Shown in pieces: positions 48,618-57,271 of a DNA stretch of 64,000 bases. This DNA comes from Hyphomicrobiales bacterium (GTDB lineage: Bacteria > Pseudomonadota > Alphaproteobacteria > Rhizobiales > Rhizobiaceae): NCBI GenBank assembly GCA_900472675.1, contig UCJA01000009.1, forward strand, positions 482,551 through 546,550. The letters run 5' to 3'. The number at the start of each line of letters is the position of its first letter. Within the stretch, counting starts at the first letter, position 1. A model generated the notes under the pieces. That model had not been told where the DNA came from, did no database searches, and saw only the letters and a program-made list of their open reading frames with translations. A program made the position numbers and the translations under genes.

Positions 48618-49583
48618 ATGACCGTCCGAGCAGCCAGCACAGAGGCCGATTCTCCCGCCGCAGGCATACCTGCCGGCATGGGCTTGATGATCCTCGCCAT
48701 GATGATCACCCCGCTCGTCGACGTCTTCTCCAAGCTCGCCACGACCACCGCGTCGCCAACAGCGATCACCGCTGCACGGTTTCTGGTCCAGGCGCTCTGC
48801 ATGCTGCCCTTCGTCATCCGGACGGGCTCCTGGCGCAGGTTTTCCTGGCGGCTCAGCGGCTACCACGCCATCCGCGCCGCCATTACCACGATCTCCATGG
48901 TTTGTTTCGTCGCCACGCTCGCGGTCATGGAGGTCGCGGATGCTGTGGCGATCTTCTTCGTGGAGCCGATCATCCTCACCATATTGTCAGGCATATTTCT
49001 GAAGGAAGTGATCGGCTGGCGGCGCTATTCGGCCTGCGCGGTCGGCTTCCTGGGAGCCATGATTGTCATCCGTCCGAGCTTCCAGGATATCGGATTGGTC
49101 GCCCTGCTCCCGGTGGTCACTGCCTTCTGCGTCGCGATCTTCGCACTGATGACCCGGGCGCTGGCGCATCGGGAAGACCCCTGGGCCATGCAGTTCCAGA
49201 TGTCGCTCTGGGGCCTGCCAATCTGCGCCGTCCTGCTGGCGATCGGGCAAAGCCAGGACATCGCCTTCCTCAAGCCGTCGCTGCCGGATCCGACTACCCT
49301 GTCGTGGATGATCGGGGTCGGCGTGCTTGCATCGTTGTCCGGCATCCTTGCCATCTACGCCTTCCGCGCAGCACCCGCGTCCGTCATCGCGCCGCTCCAG
49401 TATTTCGAGATCGTTTCGGCCACCCTGTTCGGCTGGCTGGTCTTCCATGACTTTCCGGACCCGGTAAAATGGCTGGGCATCGCCATCATCGTCGGCTCCG
49501 GCCTCTTCATCATCTGGCGCGAACGCCGGGCCGCTTCACGCCAGCCCGTTACGCTCAGCGCCGACACCACACTGGCTCCGTAA
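48618..49583 (+). CDS. EamA/DMT-family transporter in the CoA-transferase operon
   Basis: A 321-residue, ten-helix DMT permease with two EamA repeats (first near residues 20-150 with LIDVFSKLATTTASPTAIT-like start, second near 165-300 with APLQYFEIVSATLFGWLVF). The RhaT/S-adenosylmethionine-uptake type of DMT protein is the nearest pattern I recognise. Only 2 bp separate it from the CoA-transferase gene, so the permease probably carries the substrate or product of that pathway. Confidence 0.88.
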   Translation: MTVRAASTEADSPAAGIPAGMGLMILAMMITPLVDVFSKLATTTASPTAITAARFLVQALCMLPFVIRTGSWRRFSWRLSGYHAIRAAITTISMVCFVATLAVMEVADAVAIFFVEPIILTILSGIFLKEVIGWRRYSACAVGFLGAMIVIRPSFQDIGLVALLPVVTAFCVAIFALMTRALAHREDPWAMQFQMSLWGLPICAVLLAIGQSQDIAFLKPSLPDPTTLSWMIGVGVLASLSGILAIYAFRAAPASVIAPLQYFEIVSATLFGWLVFHDFPDPVKWLGIAIIVGSGLFIIWRERRAASRQPVTLSADTTLAP

Positions 49584-49585
49584 CC

Positions 49586-50800
49586 ATGCTGAACGACGAA
49601 AAGCCTCAACCCCTGTCCGGCATCCGCGTCATCGAGCTCGCCCGGGTCCTCGCCGGCCCCTGGGCAGGCCAGATGCTGGCCGACATGGGCGCAGATGTCA
49701 TCAAGGTGGAGAACCCGGACGGCGGTGACGATACGCGCGCCTGGGGACCGCCCTTCGTGGAAGGTGAGGCTGGCGAAAACCTGTCGGCCGCCTACTACCA
49801 CTCCACCAACCGCGGCAAGCGCTCCATCATCGTCGACCTGAAGACCGAGGAGGGTCAGGGCATCGTGCGGCAGCTTGTCGCCGGTGCCGATGTGGTGATC
49901 GAAAACTTCAAGCGCGGCGGCCTGCAGAAATACGGCCTCGACTACGAGAGCCTGCGCGCCGTCAACCCGCGGCTCGTCTACTGCTCCATCACCGGCTTCG
50001 GTCAGGACGGCCCCTACGCCGATCTCGCCGGTTACGATTACATCGTGCAGGGCATGTCCGGCTTCATGTCGGTGACGGGCGAACCGGACGGCCAGCCGAT
50101 GAAGGCGGGCGTTGCCATCGCCGACATCTTCACCGGCGTCTATGCCGTCACCGCCATCCAGGCGGCCCTGATCCATGTCATGCGGACCGGAAAGGGCCAG
50201 CATGTCGACATGGCACTGCTCGATGTCATGGCAGCGGTGCTGGCAAACCAGAACATGAACTACCTCGTCTCCGGCACCGCGCCGAACCGGCTCGGCAATG
50301 CGCACCCCAATATCTCGCCCTACGAGGTGATCCCGGTCCGCGACGGTCATATCATCCTCGCCGTCGGCAATGATGGTCAGTTCAGGCGCTTCTGCACCAT
50401 CCTGGGTCTTGAGGCGGCAGCCGACGACGAGCGCTTCGCGACAAACAGGGCCCGTGTCGCCCATCGGGTCGAGGTGCGCGACCTGCTGGTTGGAAATACT
50501 GTCCAGTGGCCCAAAGCCGAGCTTCTGGATGCCTGCGGGAAAAACGCCGTGCCGGCCGGGCCGATCAACTCGGTGGCCGAAATGTTCGACGATCCGCAGG
50601 TGAAGGCCAGAGGCATGCGCATCGACCTGCCGGATGCCGACGGCAATCTCATCCCGGGCGTCCGCACCCCGGTCGTGCTCTCGGAAACACCGCTTGCCTA
50701 TCACCGCCCGAGCCCAAGGCTCGGCGAGCACACGGATGAAGTCATGATGGAACTGATGATTGGCGAAATGAAGAAGGCTGCGAGAGGAACTGTAGAATGA
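49586..50800 (+). CDS. CaiB/BaiF family (class III) CoA-transferase
   Basis: Transfers CoA between carboxylic acids through an aspartyl-CoA intermediate. The start at ATG 49586-49588 gives 404 residues. Family marks are ELARVLAGPWAGQMLADMGADVIKVE (in part), the TNRGKRSI loop, and GYDYIVQGMSG, whose Asp (about residue 151) corresponds to the catalytic Asp of formyl-CoA transferase. PIADIFTG-like and GNAHPNISPYE segments are present. It overlaps the ThDP enzyme by 4 bp. Substrate unknown; the pairing recalls oxalate frc/oxc but is not proof of it. Confidence 0.9.
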   Translation: MLNDEKPQPLSGIRVIELARVLAGPWAGQMLADMGADVIKVENPDGGDDTRAWGPPFVEGEAGENLSAAYYHSTNRGKRSIIVDLKTEEGQGIVRQLVAGADVVIENFKRGGLQKYGLDYESLRAVNPRLVYCSITGFGQDGPYADLAGYDYIVQGMSGFMSVTGEPDGQPMKAGVAIADIFTGVYAVTAIQAALIHVMRTGKGQHVDMALLDVMAAVLANQNMNYLVSGTAPNRLGNAHPNISPYEVIPVRDGHIILAVGNDGQFRRFCTILGLEAAADDERFATNRARVAHRVEVRDLLVGNTVQWPKAELLDACGKNAVPAGPINSVAEMFDDPQVKARGMRIDLPDADGNLIPGVRTPVVLSETPLAYHRPSPRLGEHTDEVMMELMIGEMKKAARGTVE

Positions 50801-52446
50801 AGACGGGTGGACAGCTGATCGTCGAGGCGCTGAAGGCCAACGGGGTCAAGCGCATTTCCTGCGTGCCGGGCGAGAGCTATCTGGCGGTTCTCGATGCGCT
50901 TTACGAAAGCGGCATCGAGGTTCTCGTTTGCCGCCAGGAAGGCGGAGCGGCAATGATGGCCGACAGCTGGGGCAGGCTCACCGGCGAACCCGGCATCTGC
51001 ATGGTCACCCGCGGTCCGGGCGCCACCAACGCATCCGCCGGCCTGCACATCGCCCACCAGGATTCGATCCCGATGATCCTCTTCGTCGGCCAGGTCGGGC
51101 GCGACATGCGCGAGCGCGAGGCCTTCCAGGAGGTGGAATACCGCCGCGCTTTCACCGAATTCGCCAAATGGGTGGGCGAGATCGACGATGCCCGCCGCAT
51201 CCCGGAATTCGTCACCCGGGCATTTGCCGTCGCGACCTCCGGCCGCCCCGGTCCCGTCGTGCTGACCCTGCCGGAAGACATGCTGGTGGACATGGTGGAG
51301 GCAGCCGATGCCCGCCCCTATACGCGCGTCGAAAGCCACCCCGGCACCACGCAGATCGCCGAACTTGGCCGCCTGCTGGAAAAGGCCGAGCGCCCCATGC
51401 TCATTCTCGGCGGCACCCGCTGGAGTGAACAGGCCGTGGCCGACGTCACTGCATTTGCGGAACGGTTCAAGCTGCCGGTCGGCTGCTCCTTCCGCCGCCA
51501 GATGCTGTTTGATCACCTGCATCCGAACTATGCGGGCGATGTGGGCATCGGCATCAACCCGGCGCTTGCCCGCGAGGTCAAGGAAGCGGATCTGCTGATC
51601 CTCATCGGCAGCCGCATGTCCGAAATGCCCTCCTCCAGCTACACGCTGCTCGATATCCCCTATCCGAAGCAGACCCTGGTCCACGTGTTTCCGGATCCGG
51701 AAGAGCTCGGCCGCATCTATCGGCCGGACCTTGCCATCTGCGCGGCACCTACGGAGTTCGTGGAAGCCCTGTCGGCGCTGCCGACCCCGGACGCCCCCGC
51801 ATGGGCAGATCGCACTGCCACCATGCATGACTCCTACCTGACATGGTCGACGCCGCCGTTGACGGGCCCCGGCCCCGTCCTTATGGGCCCGATCATGCAG
51901 TGGATCGAGGAAAACGTGCCAGACGACGCCATCTTCACCAATGGCGCCGGCAACTACGCCACTTGGGTGCACCGCTTCCACCGCTTCCGCCGCTACAACA
52001 CCCAGTCGGCCCCGACGTCCGGCTCGATGGGCTACGGCCTGCCAGCCGCGGTTGCCGCCAAGCAGCTGTTTCCGGAGCGGGAGGTCATCTGCTTTGCCGG
52101 CGACGGCTGCTTTATGATGCACGGCCAGGAGTTCATCACCGCCGTGCGCTATGGGCTGCCGATCATCACCGTGCTGGTCAACAATGGCATCTACGGCACC
52201 ATCCGCATGCATCAGGAGCGGGAATACCCGGGCCGCGTCAGCGCAACGGACCTCGTCAATCCCGACTTCGTTGCCTATGCCAAGGCTTTCGGTGGCCATG
52301 GCGAACTGGTCGAACGGACGGAAGATTTCGGGCCGGCCTTCGAGCGGGCGCGGGCGAGCGGCAAGCCTTCGATCATCGAGGTGAAGCTTGATCCAGAAGC
52401 CATTACCCCGGCGAAAACTCTTGCCCAGATCCGTAGCGGGTCCTAA
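50797..52446 (+). CDS. Thiamine-diphosphate-dependent enzyme (acetolactate synthase / 2-hydroxyacyl-CoA lyase-like)
   Basis: A 549-residue ThDP enzyme with the usual Pyr, central and PP domains. The cofactor-activating Glu is E48 in RQEGGAAMMAD. The metal/ThDP motif begins at D436 (GDGCFMM) and ends at N462-N463, the standard spacing. A GRPGPVVLTLPEDML segment is typical of the family. The N-terminal active-site loop differs from textbook IlvB, and no small regulatory subunit gene is nearby, so it is probably not the biosynthetic acetolactate synthase. Coupled by ATGA overlap to the CoA-transferase. Confidence 0.85.
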   Translation: MKTGGQLIVEALKANGVKRISCVPGESYLAVLDALYESGIEVLVCRQEGGAAMMADSWGRLTGEPGICMVTRGPGATNASAGLHIAHQDSIPMILFVGQVGRDMREREAFQEVEYRRAFTEFAKWVGEIDDARRIPEFVTRAFAVATSGRPGPVVLTLPEDMLVDMVEAADARPYTRVESHPGTTQIAELGRLLEKAERPMLILGGTRWSEQAVADVTAFAERFKLPVGCSFRRQMLFDHLHPNYAGDVGIGINPALAREVKEADLLILIGSRMSEMPSSSYTLLDIPYPKQTLVHVFPDPEELGRIYRPDLAICAAPTEFVEALSALPTPDAPAWADRTATMHDSYLTWSTPPLTGPGPVLMGPIMQWIEENVPDDAIFTNGAGNYATWVHRFHRFRRYNTQSAPTSGSMGYGLPAAVAAKQLFPEREVICFAGDGCFMMHGQEFITAVRYGLPIITVLVNNGIYGTIRMHQEREYPGRVSATDLVNPDFVAYAKAFGGHGELVERTEDFGPAFERARASGKPSIIEVKLDPEAITPAKTLAQIRSGS

Positions 52447-52489
52447 GCGGGGCGCGGGAACCCAGCGCCTGTCTCATCGTTAAAGCGGC

Positions 52490-52612
52490 ATGACAAACGA
52501 AACCAAACGCAAAGCACTCGGCGGCATGACGACCTTCGTCATTGCCATCTTCCTGATCGCAATCGCCCTGGCGGCCTTCTATTTCTTCGGACTGACGCCC
52601 GGCGAGGCTTAA
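52490..52612 (+). CDS. Small single-pass membrane protein, 40 residues
   Basis: A 40-codon gene between the ThDP enzyme (43 bp upstream) and a bidirectional terminator. A polar, basic N-terminus (MTNETKRKALGG) leads into one hydrophobic helix (FVIAIFLIAIALAAFYFFGL, about residues 15-34) and a short GEA end. The ribosome-binding site is weak (AAAGCGG). It could be the last gene of the operon or an independent microprotein. No family is recognised. Confidence 0.5.
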   Translation: MTNETKRKALGGMTTFVIAIFLIAIALAAFYFFGLTPGEA

Positions 52613-52633
52613 AAGCCGACAAGAGCAACAAAC

Positions 52634-52666
52634 AAAAAGGGACCGGTGCGAGCCGGTCCCTTTTCT
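52634..52666. terminator. Bidirectional intrinsic terminator between convergent genes
   Basis: AAAGGGACCGG (52636-52646) pairs with CCGGTCCCTTT (52653-52663) with A- and T-runs on both sides. It serves the plus-strand operon and the minus-strand Rid gene. Confidence 0.9.
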
Positions 52667-52691
52667 TCATTCAGGTAGAGGTCGATGCGGC

Positions 52692-53036
52692 TCAGTCGAG
52701 AGCGGCAGTCACGATGAACTCGACCTTGTACTTCGGCGCTGCGAGCTTGGCTTCGCTGGTGGCGCGTGCTGGAGGATTGGCCGGGTCGATCCAGGCTTCC
52801 CAGACGGCGTTCATGTCGGCGAAATAGGACATGTCCGAGAGATAGATGATGGTTTGCAGAACCTTGGACTTGTCGGTCCCGGCAGCGGCCAGCAGGCTGT
52901 CGACTTCGGCAAGCGCCGACTTGCACTGATCGGTCACGCTTTCGCCGTCGCCGACCTGGCCCGCCAGATAGACCGTGTTGCCGTGCACGACCGCGCCGCT
53001 CATGCGGGCGCCGGGTTCGATACGCTTGATGCTCAT
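52692..53036 (-). CDS. RidA/YjgF/UK114 family protein
   Basis: Small trimeric Rid-family protein of 114 residues; family members hydrolyse reactive enamine/imine intermediates or related compounds. The chorismate-mutase-like fold marks are visible (GNTVYLAGQVGD, ALAEVDSLLAAAG, PPARATSEAKLAAPKYKVEFIVTA in pieces). The Arg that binds the carboxylate in active RidA is present at R91, but the neighbouring residues differ from archetypal RidA, so it may belong to another Rid subgroup. It lies after a DUF442-type gene (65 bp) on the same strand. Confidence 0.87.
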   Translation of the reverse strand: MSIKRIEPGARMSGAVVHGNTVYLAGQVGDGESVTDQCKSALAEVDSLLAAAGTDKSKVLQTIIYLSDMSYFADMNAVWEAWIDPANPPARATSEAKLAAPKYKVEFIVTAALD

Positions 53037-53101
53037 GCAGATGCTCCTGAGTGTTAGCTGAAGAAGACGCCGCGCAGGTGTCGGCGCCTGGATCGGATCT
53101 T

Positions 53102-53440
53102 TTAGCCGCGGACGTGCTGGCTTTTCTCGTAGATGGCCGTGGAGCGCGCGCCCGAGCGGCAGAAGCCCAGCATCGGCCGCGGCAGCTCGTCGAGCGCATC
53201 GACCATGGCATGGACGCCATTGGCATCGACGCCCATCCGGCCGACCGGAATATGCCTGATCTCAAGCCCGAGTTCCTGGGCGCGAGCCGCGATAGTGGCG
53301 AAGCCAGGCTGGCCCGGTTCTTCCTCGTCGGGGCGGTGGCAGACGATCGACTTGAAGCCCAGGCTCTTGATCTGGTCGAGGTCCTCGGTCGTGATCTGTC
53401 CCGTGACGGAGTACTCGTCGTTGATCTGTCGAATATCCAT
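53102..53440 (-). CDS. TIGR01244/DUF442-type phosphatase-like or sulfur-transferase protein
   Basis: The start at ATG 53438-53440 follows a GGAGG site and gives 112 residues. The sequence reads MDIRQINDEYSVTGQI, a typical start of the beta-lactamase-hydrolase-associated (Blh/DUF442) phosphatase-like domain, and carries CHRPDEEEPGQP. The candidate catalytic loop is C94-R-S-G-A-R99, fitting the CX5R-type P-loop of small tyrosine phosphatases loosely (one residue short). In other bacteria this domain is linked with sulfide metabolism. No sulfide genes are seen here. Confidence 0.8.
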   Translation of the reverse strand: MDIRQINDEYSVTGQITTEDLDQIKSLGFKSIVCHRPDEEEPGQPGFATIAARAQELGLEIRHIPVGRMGVDANGVHAMVDALDELPRPMLGFCRSGARSTAIYEKSQHVRG

Positions 53441-53515
53441 GGTGCATGCCTCCGTTCGTGTCGAGCCGCAAGCATTACGACGCAGGCGCATGGGCGTCAA
53501 TCGTGGCTTCCGTCC

Positions 53516-54355
53516 TCAGGCAAACAGGAAATTCAGCCCGTATTCAATGCTCTCGCCAGGTTTGAGGCTCGCCAGCTCTCCACTGCGCGCAAGCTCATCG
53601 CGGTGAGCCAGGCGGTGCGAAACCGGCTCGATGCCAAGCACATGCGCCGGTGCCTTCTGGTTGCGCCAGACTTGCAGGTAGGGCAGCGTGTCGGTGCGGA
53701 ACTTCACGTGCAGCGTCAGCCCGCCGATGGCGGCAATCGGTCCAAGCGCAACCTCGGCCCAAGCCTCCCCGTCCACCCGTGCCGGCACGCAGAACACGCT
53801 GCCTGGGTCCGCCCCGAACGCCCAGGGCAGGCTGCCCTTTTCCAGCATCCGCCCGGAAAGCCGCACATCCGCATCGAACAGCCAGGCGCCGATATTCATG
53901 TGGTACATATGCATGGGCGCGAACGGCCGGCTTCCGGTATTCGTCAGCCGGTCGCGCAAGCAGACCTCGCCCGTGACAGGATCGATGCTCCAGTGGCGCT
54001 CCAGTTCTGCAGGTTCCCCCGTTGCCATGGTGACCCGCACCCGCGCCGTGCACTCGGCGCTACCCGCCTGCGCATCCCAGAACAGGATCTCGGCCGGATG
54101 CGACGAAAAGGATCCGTGCAGGGGATATCGGCTGCCATCGGTTCGACCTCCGATCGGTTCCGGGTGACGGATGTGATCCGGGCCGCAGGTAAACAGGAAC
54201 CCCTCCAGCGAATGATCGATTCGCGCATCGCCGTCGTCAGGGATGGCGCGCCCGGGTGAAAGATCGACATCGCCGACGAAACAACCGCCGATATCCAGCA
54301 AGGACGTCGAATCAAGAAGCAGACGTGGCCCGGCGGCTCCAGAAAATACCTTCAT
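53516..54355 (-). CDS. DUF4432 / aldose-1-epimerase-like protein
   Basis: A 279-residue galactose-mutarotase-fold protein. Recognisable pieces are LEGFLFTCGPDHI, YPLHGSFSSHPA (His near residue 80), RDRLTNTGSRPFAPMHMYHMNIG (in part, central His pair), and a late IEPVSHRLAHRD segment. These match the DUF4432 branch. A sugar-epimerase role is likely from the fold, but the substrate is unknown. No sugar transport or kinase gene is adjacent. Confidence 0.8.
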   Translation of the reverse strand: MKVFSGAAGPRLLLDSTSLLDIGGCFVGDVDLSPGRAIPDDGDARIDHSLEGFLFTCGPDHIRHPEPIGGRTDGSRYPLHGSFSSHPAEILFWDAQAGSAECTARVRVTMATGEPAELERHWSIDPVTGEVCLRDRLTNTGSRPFAPMHMYHMNIGAWLFDADVRLSGRMLEKGSLPWAFGADPGSVFCVPARVDGEAWAEVALGPIAAIGGLTLHVKFRTDTLPYLQVWRNQKAPAHVLGIEPVSHRLAHRDELARSGELASLKPGESIEYGLNFLFA

Positions 54356-54544
54356 TTCATCCTCTTCACGCTATTTTCACTGCAAGCATGCGGTTGTGAG
54401 CGAAGTTTAACAGTCTGTTCATCGCGATTTCACCTTTTTCACACTAGGGTCAAATTTACCCTGTCTGAGCTTAGCGATGCAGCAGCCGGAACAAACCGCT
54501 GCTCTTGCTATTACTTGCACACGAACTCGATATGCGGTGACATC

Positions 54545-56005
54545 GTGAAACGCCTACTGACAACAAGCCTGAGCCTCCTGGTACTGACCCTCGCACAGGG
54601 AATGCCGGCAGCGGAGGCGCAGACTCGATACTACCGCGCCAATCCCGATGTCCTGCTCGTCGCGCCCGATGGCGCGATCCTCGATTACACGCCCAACCAG
54701 CGCGGCATTATCGTCAGCCGCGACAGCAATGGCCGCCGCGTCTATCTGGACGGCTACGGAAACATTCTGGCAACCGAGATGCGGCGCGCTCCCAATCGTC
54801 GCGCCCAGTCCGCGGAATACCCGCCGGCACCCGGCGGTTACCGCGCCAGCGGCAGTGACCAGCGCGGCTATGGCTACCCGGACGGTGGCGATGACGGCTT
54901 TTCTCAGCAGGGCAGCGCCCAGCAGGGCGGCTACCGCGATTACCGCCAGTATCGATCCGGCGAGCCTGGCGGCGTAACCGGCGGCATTCCCGGCGAAGGC
55001 TCGGTTAGCCGTCTGCCGCTCGACGACCAGACGCTTCCGGGCGTCGACCCGCTCTATCCGCAGGAAGCCTCGATCGACCCGGATGACCAGCCGGCCGGTG
55101 AACCGCTTCAGCAGCAGCAGCAACAGCAGCAACAAACTCCGATCATCACGGTGACCAAGAAGCCCCAGGCGCAGATCACGGCGCTCCAGGTCTTCCTCGA
55201 TCGCGAAGGCATTTCGCCCGGCGTCATCGACGGTCATCTGGGCGACAACGTCAACAAGGCGATTGCCGCCTGGCAGGAAATGACGGGCGAGACGCTGGAT
55301 CCGAATGATTCCGAAGCGATCATGCAGCGCCTGACCTATTCCGGCGGGCTGCCGATCGTCGACTACACCATCACCCCAGCGGATGCGGCTGGCCCCTATG
55401 TCGCATCCATCCCGGAAGACTATGCGCACAAGTCGCAGCTGCCCGCGATGTCCTATACCTCAGTGACGGAGAAGCTCGCCGAGCAGTTCCACATGGACGA
55501 GGCCTACCTGAAGGCGCTCAATCCGACGGCCGACTTCACGCTACCCGGCAGCACCATCAAGGTGGTCAATCCCGGCGCGCCCAAGACCGGCCAGGTCACC
55601 AGGATCATCGCCGACAAGGGCAAGAAGCAGGTCCTCGCCTATGGTGAAGACGGCCGCCTGGTTGCTGCCTATCCGGCGACCATCGGCTCGAGCGATACCC
55701 CCTCGCCCACCGGAACCCACTCCGTCGAGCGCATCGCTCTCGATCCTGGCTATACCTACAACCCGAAAATCAACTTCAAACAGGGCGACAACGACCAGAT
55801 CCTGCAGATCCCCCCGGGACCAAATGGCCCGGTCGGCACCGTTTGGATTGCCCTCTCCAAGCCGACCTACGGCATTCACGGCACGCCGGAACCGTCCAAG
55901 ATCGGCAAGACCAACAGCCATGGCTGCGTGCGCCTGACCAACTGGGATGCGACCGAGCTTGCCAAGATGGTCAAGCCCGGCACTACGGTCGAGTTTATCG
56001 AGTGA
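54545..56005 (+). CDS. L,D-transpeptidase (YkuD) with peptidoglycan-binding domain
   Basis: Periplasmic enzyme making 3-3 cross-links or attaching proteins to peptidoglycan. I start at GTG 54545 (486 residues), which gives a good signal peptide (KRLLTTSLSLLVLTLAQG, cleavage after AEA); an ATG at 54515 would add 10 unlikely residues. A Tyr/Gly/Gln-rich region (about 95-205) ends in nine glutamines (55111-55137). A peptidoglycan_binding_1 domain lies near 215-265, and YkuD near 360-486 with the catalytic Cys in NSHGCVRLTNWD. A 12-bp inverted repeat follows the stop. Confidence 0.92.
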   Translation: MKRLLTTSLSLLVLTLAQGMPAAEAQTRYYRANPDVLLVAPDGAILDYTPNQRGIIVSRDSNGRRVYLDGYGNILATEMRRAPNRRAQSAEYPPAPGGYRASGSDQRGYGYPDGGDDGFSQQGSAQQGGYRDYRQYRSGEPGGVTGGIPGEGSVSRLPLDDQTLPGVDPLYPQEASIDPDDQPAGEPLQQQQQQQQQTPIITVTKKPQAQITALQVFLDREGISPGVIDGHLGDNVNKAIAAWQEMTGETLDPNDSEAIMQRLTYSGGLPIVDYTITPADAAGPYVASIPEDYAHKSQLPAMSYTSVTEKLAEQFHMDEAYLKALNPTADFTLPGSTIKVVNPGAPKTGQVTRIIADKGKKQVLAYGEDGRLVAAYPATIGSSDTPSPTGTHSVERIALDPGYTYNPKINFKQGDNDQILQIPPGPNGPVGTVWIALSKPTYGIHGTPEPSKIGKTNSHGCVRLTNWDATELAKMVKPGTTVEFIE

Positions 56006-56018
56006 CCCTTCTACTCGG

Positions 56019-56054
56019 GATGTGAGAATGGAAACAGGTTTTCATTCTCACATC
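56019..56054. terminator. 12-bp perfect inverted repeat after the L,D-transpeptidase
   Basis: GATGTGAGAATG (56019-56030) pairs perfectly with CATTCTCACATC (56043-56054) around a 12-base loop, 13 bp after the stop. There is no U-tract; only the loop ends in TTTT. It may act as a terminator or an mRNA-end structure. The rest of the 56006-56192 gap holds nothing I recognise. Confidence 0.45.
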
Positions 56055-56192
56055 GCACCCCGGCCGGACTAACGAGTCATCGCCTACGCGATCCTCCGGC
56101 CAATCAACCAGCTGGCGCTACGACCGAAGTCGGCCCGAAGCGGACTTCTTGAAACCGACGGTGGGACAACGGCGTATCGAGGCGGCGGATAA

Positions 56193-56561
56193 TCAAAGCT
56201 GGCGAGCGTCGTATCTAAGGCGGTTACCTGCAATTGCCCCTTGATGGGCTGCAGCCCACTCGGCGAGATGCCTCGCAGTATCAGACAGGGAACATCCGAG
56301 CGGCGTCAGCATGTATTCAACCTGCGGCGGAGTGGTGTGGCGAACGGTGCGTTCGACCATACCGTCCCGTTCCAGTGTCTTGAGCGTCCTCGTCAGCATC
56401 TGTTGCGAAATACCACCCACACGCCGCTTGATCCCGTTGAAACGCTGTGAGCCTGAGCGAAGGGCGACAACCACCTGGATTGTCCATTTGTCACCGACGC
56501 GGCTGAGGATTTCGCTCACCGCCCGGCAGTCGGCCCCCGCTGGCTTGGCAGTCACATCCAT
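56193..56561 (-). CDS. HxlR-family transcriptional regulator
   Basis: A 122-residue winged-helix regulator. CRAVSEILSRVGDKWTIQVVVAL (in part) is the family's N-terminal mark with its Cys, here at about residue 12, which in some HxlR proteins senses electrophiles or redox state. RRVGGISQQMLTRTLKTLERDG is the recognition region and LTPLGCSL the wing end. It is divergent from the GST gene with 125 bp between, and probably controls it. Confidence 0.92.
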   Translation of the reverse strand: MDVTAKPAGADCRAVSEILSRVGDKWTIQVVVALRSGSQRFNGIKRRVGGISQQMLTRTLKTLERDGMVERTVRHTTPPQVEYMLTPLGCSLSDTARHLAEWAAAHQGAIAGNRLRYDARQL

Positions 56562-56686
56562 CTGACCTACTCCTAAAGATATGCTTTTGACGACTTGTTT
56601 TAGGTCCCATACATGGTCGTGGTCAACATTCGAGACCTAGTCTCCGAACCACCAATGTCCGGATGGGTCCCGACAAGGAGCCAAGT

Positions 56687-57271
56687 ATGAACCTCTTCTA
56701 TTATCCCGCCGCCTGCAGCCTGGCCGACCACATCGCGCTCATCGAGGCAGGGCTTCCCTACAAACTTCTCAGCATCGACCGCGACAAGAAGACCGAAGAT
56801 GGTCGCGATTTTTTGGCGATCAATCCAAAAGGTTACATCCCGACCCTTGAGACGGACGACGGGACGATCATGACCGAGAATCAGGTCATCCTCGCCTATA
56901 TTGCGGAACAGAGTGGCAAGCTCCTGCCGGAAGATCGCGTTCTTCGGTGGCGCACATTCGAGGCGCTTGCCTTCATGTCCTCCGAAATCCATGGAGCCTA
57001 CAGCCCATTTTTTAGGGACTTCCCGGAACCGGAAAAGGTGCGCGCTCGCGAGAAGATCAAGAAAGCCTTCGCCATTCTCTCCGATCAGATGGGCGAACAG
57101 GCGTTCCTCGTCAGTGATGAGATGACAATCGCTGACTGCTATCTCTTCTGGATTCTGATGGCCGCGCCAAAGAGCGGCGTTGATCTGCCGGAAAATCTGC
57201 ACAACTGCTTTACCCGCATGAAAGCGATGCCTTCGGTCACTCGGGCGCTTGCAGAGGAGGGACTGGGCTGA
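56687..57271 (+). CDS. Glutathione S-transferase-like protein
   Basis: The start at ATG 56687-56689 follows AAGGAG and gives 194 residues. The N-terminal thioredoxin-like domain reads FYYPAACSLADHIALIEAGLPY, with the Ser/Cys pair typical of beta-class GST, then NPKGYIPTLETDDG and TENQVILAYIAEQ. The C-terminal helical domain is about residues 85-190, with MTIADCYLFWIL as the N-capping motif. It probably conjugates or reduces electrophilic compounds under HxlR control. Confidence 0.92.
   Translation: MNLFYYPAACSLADHIALIEAGLPYKLLSIDRDKKTEDGRDFLAINPKGYIPTLETDDGTIMTENQVILAYIAEQSGKLLPEDRVLRWRTFEALAFMSSEIHGAYSPFFRDFPEPEKVRAREKIKKAFAILSDQMGEQAFLVSDEMTIADCYLFWILMAAPKSGVDLPENLHNCFTRMKAMPSVTRALAEEGLG

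Noticed and set aside
48618..52446. Oxalate catabolism operon (frc-oxc)
   Set aside because: The CoA-transferase is generic class III and the ThDP protein's N-terminal and central regions do not follow oxalyl-CoA decarboxylase, so the specific claim is not supported.
56601..56639. TAGGTC/GACCTA inverted repeat between the HxlR and GST genes as operator
   Set aside because: Six-base arms separated by 27 bases are not a convincing site; the true operator in this gap is not clear.
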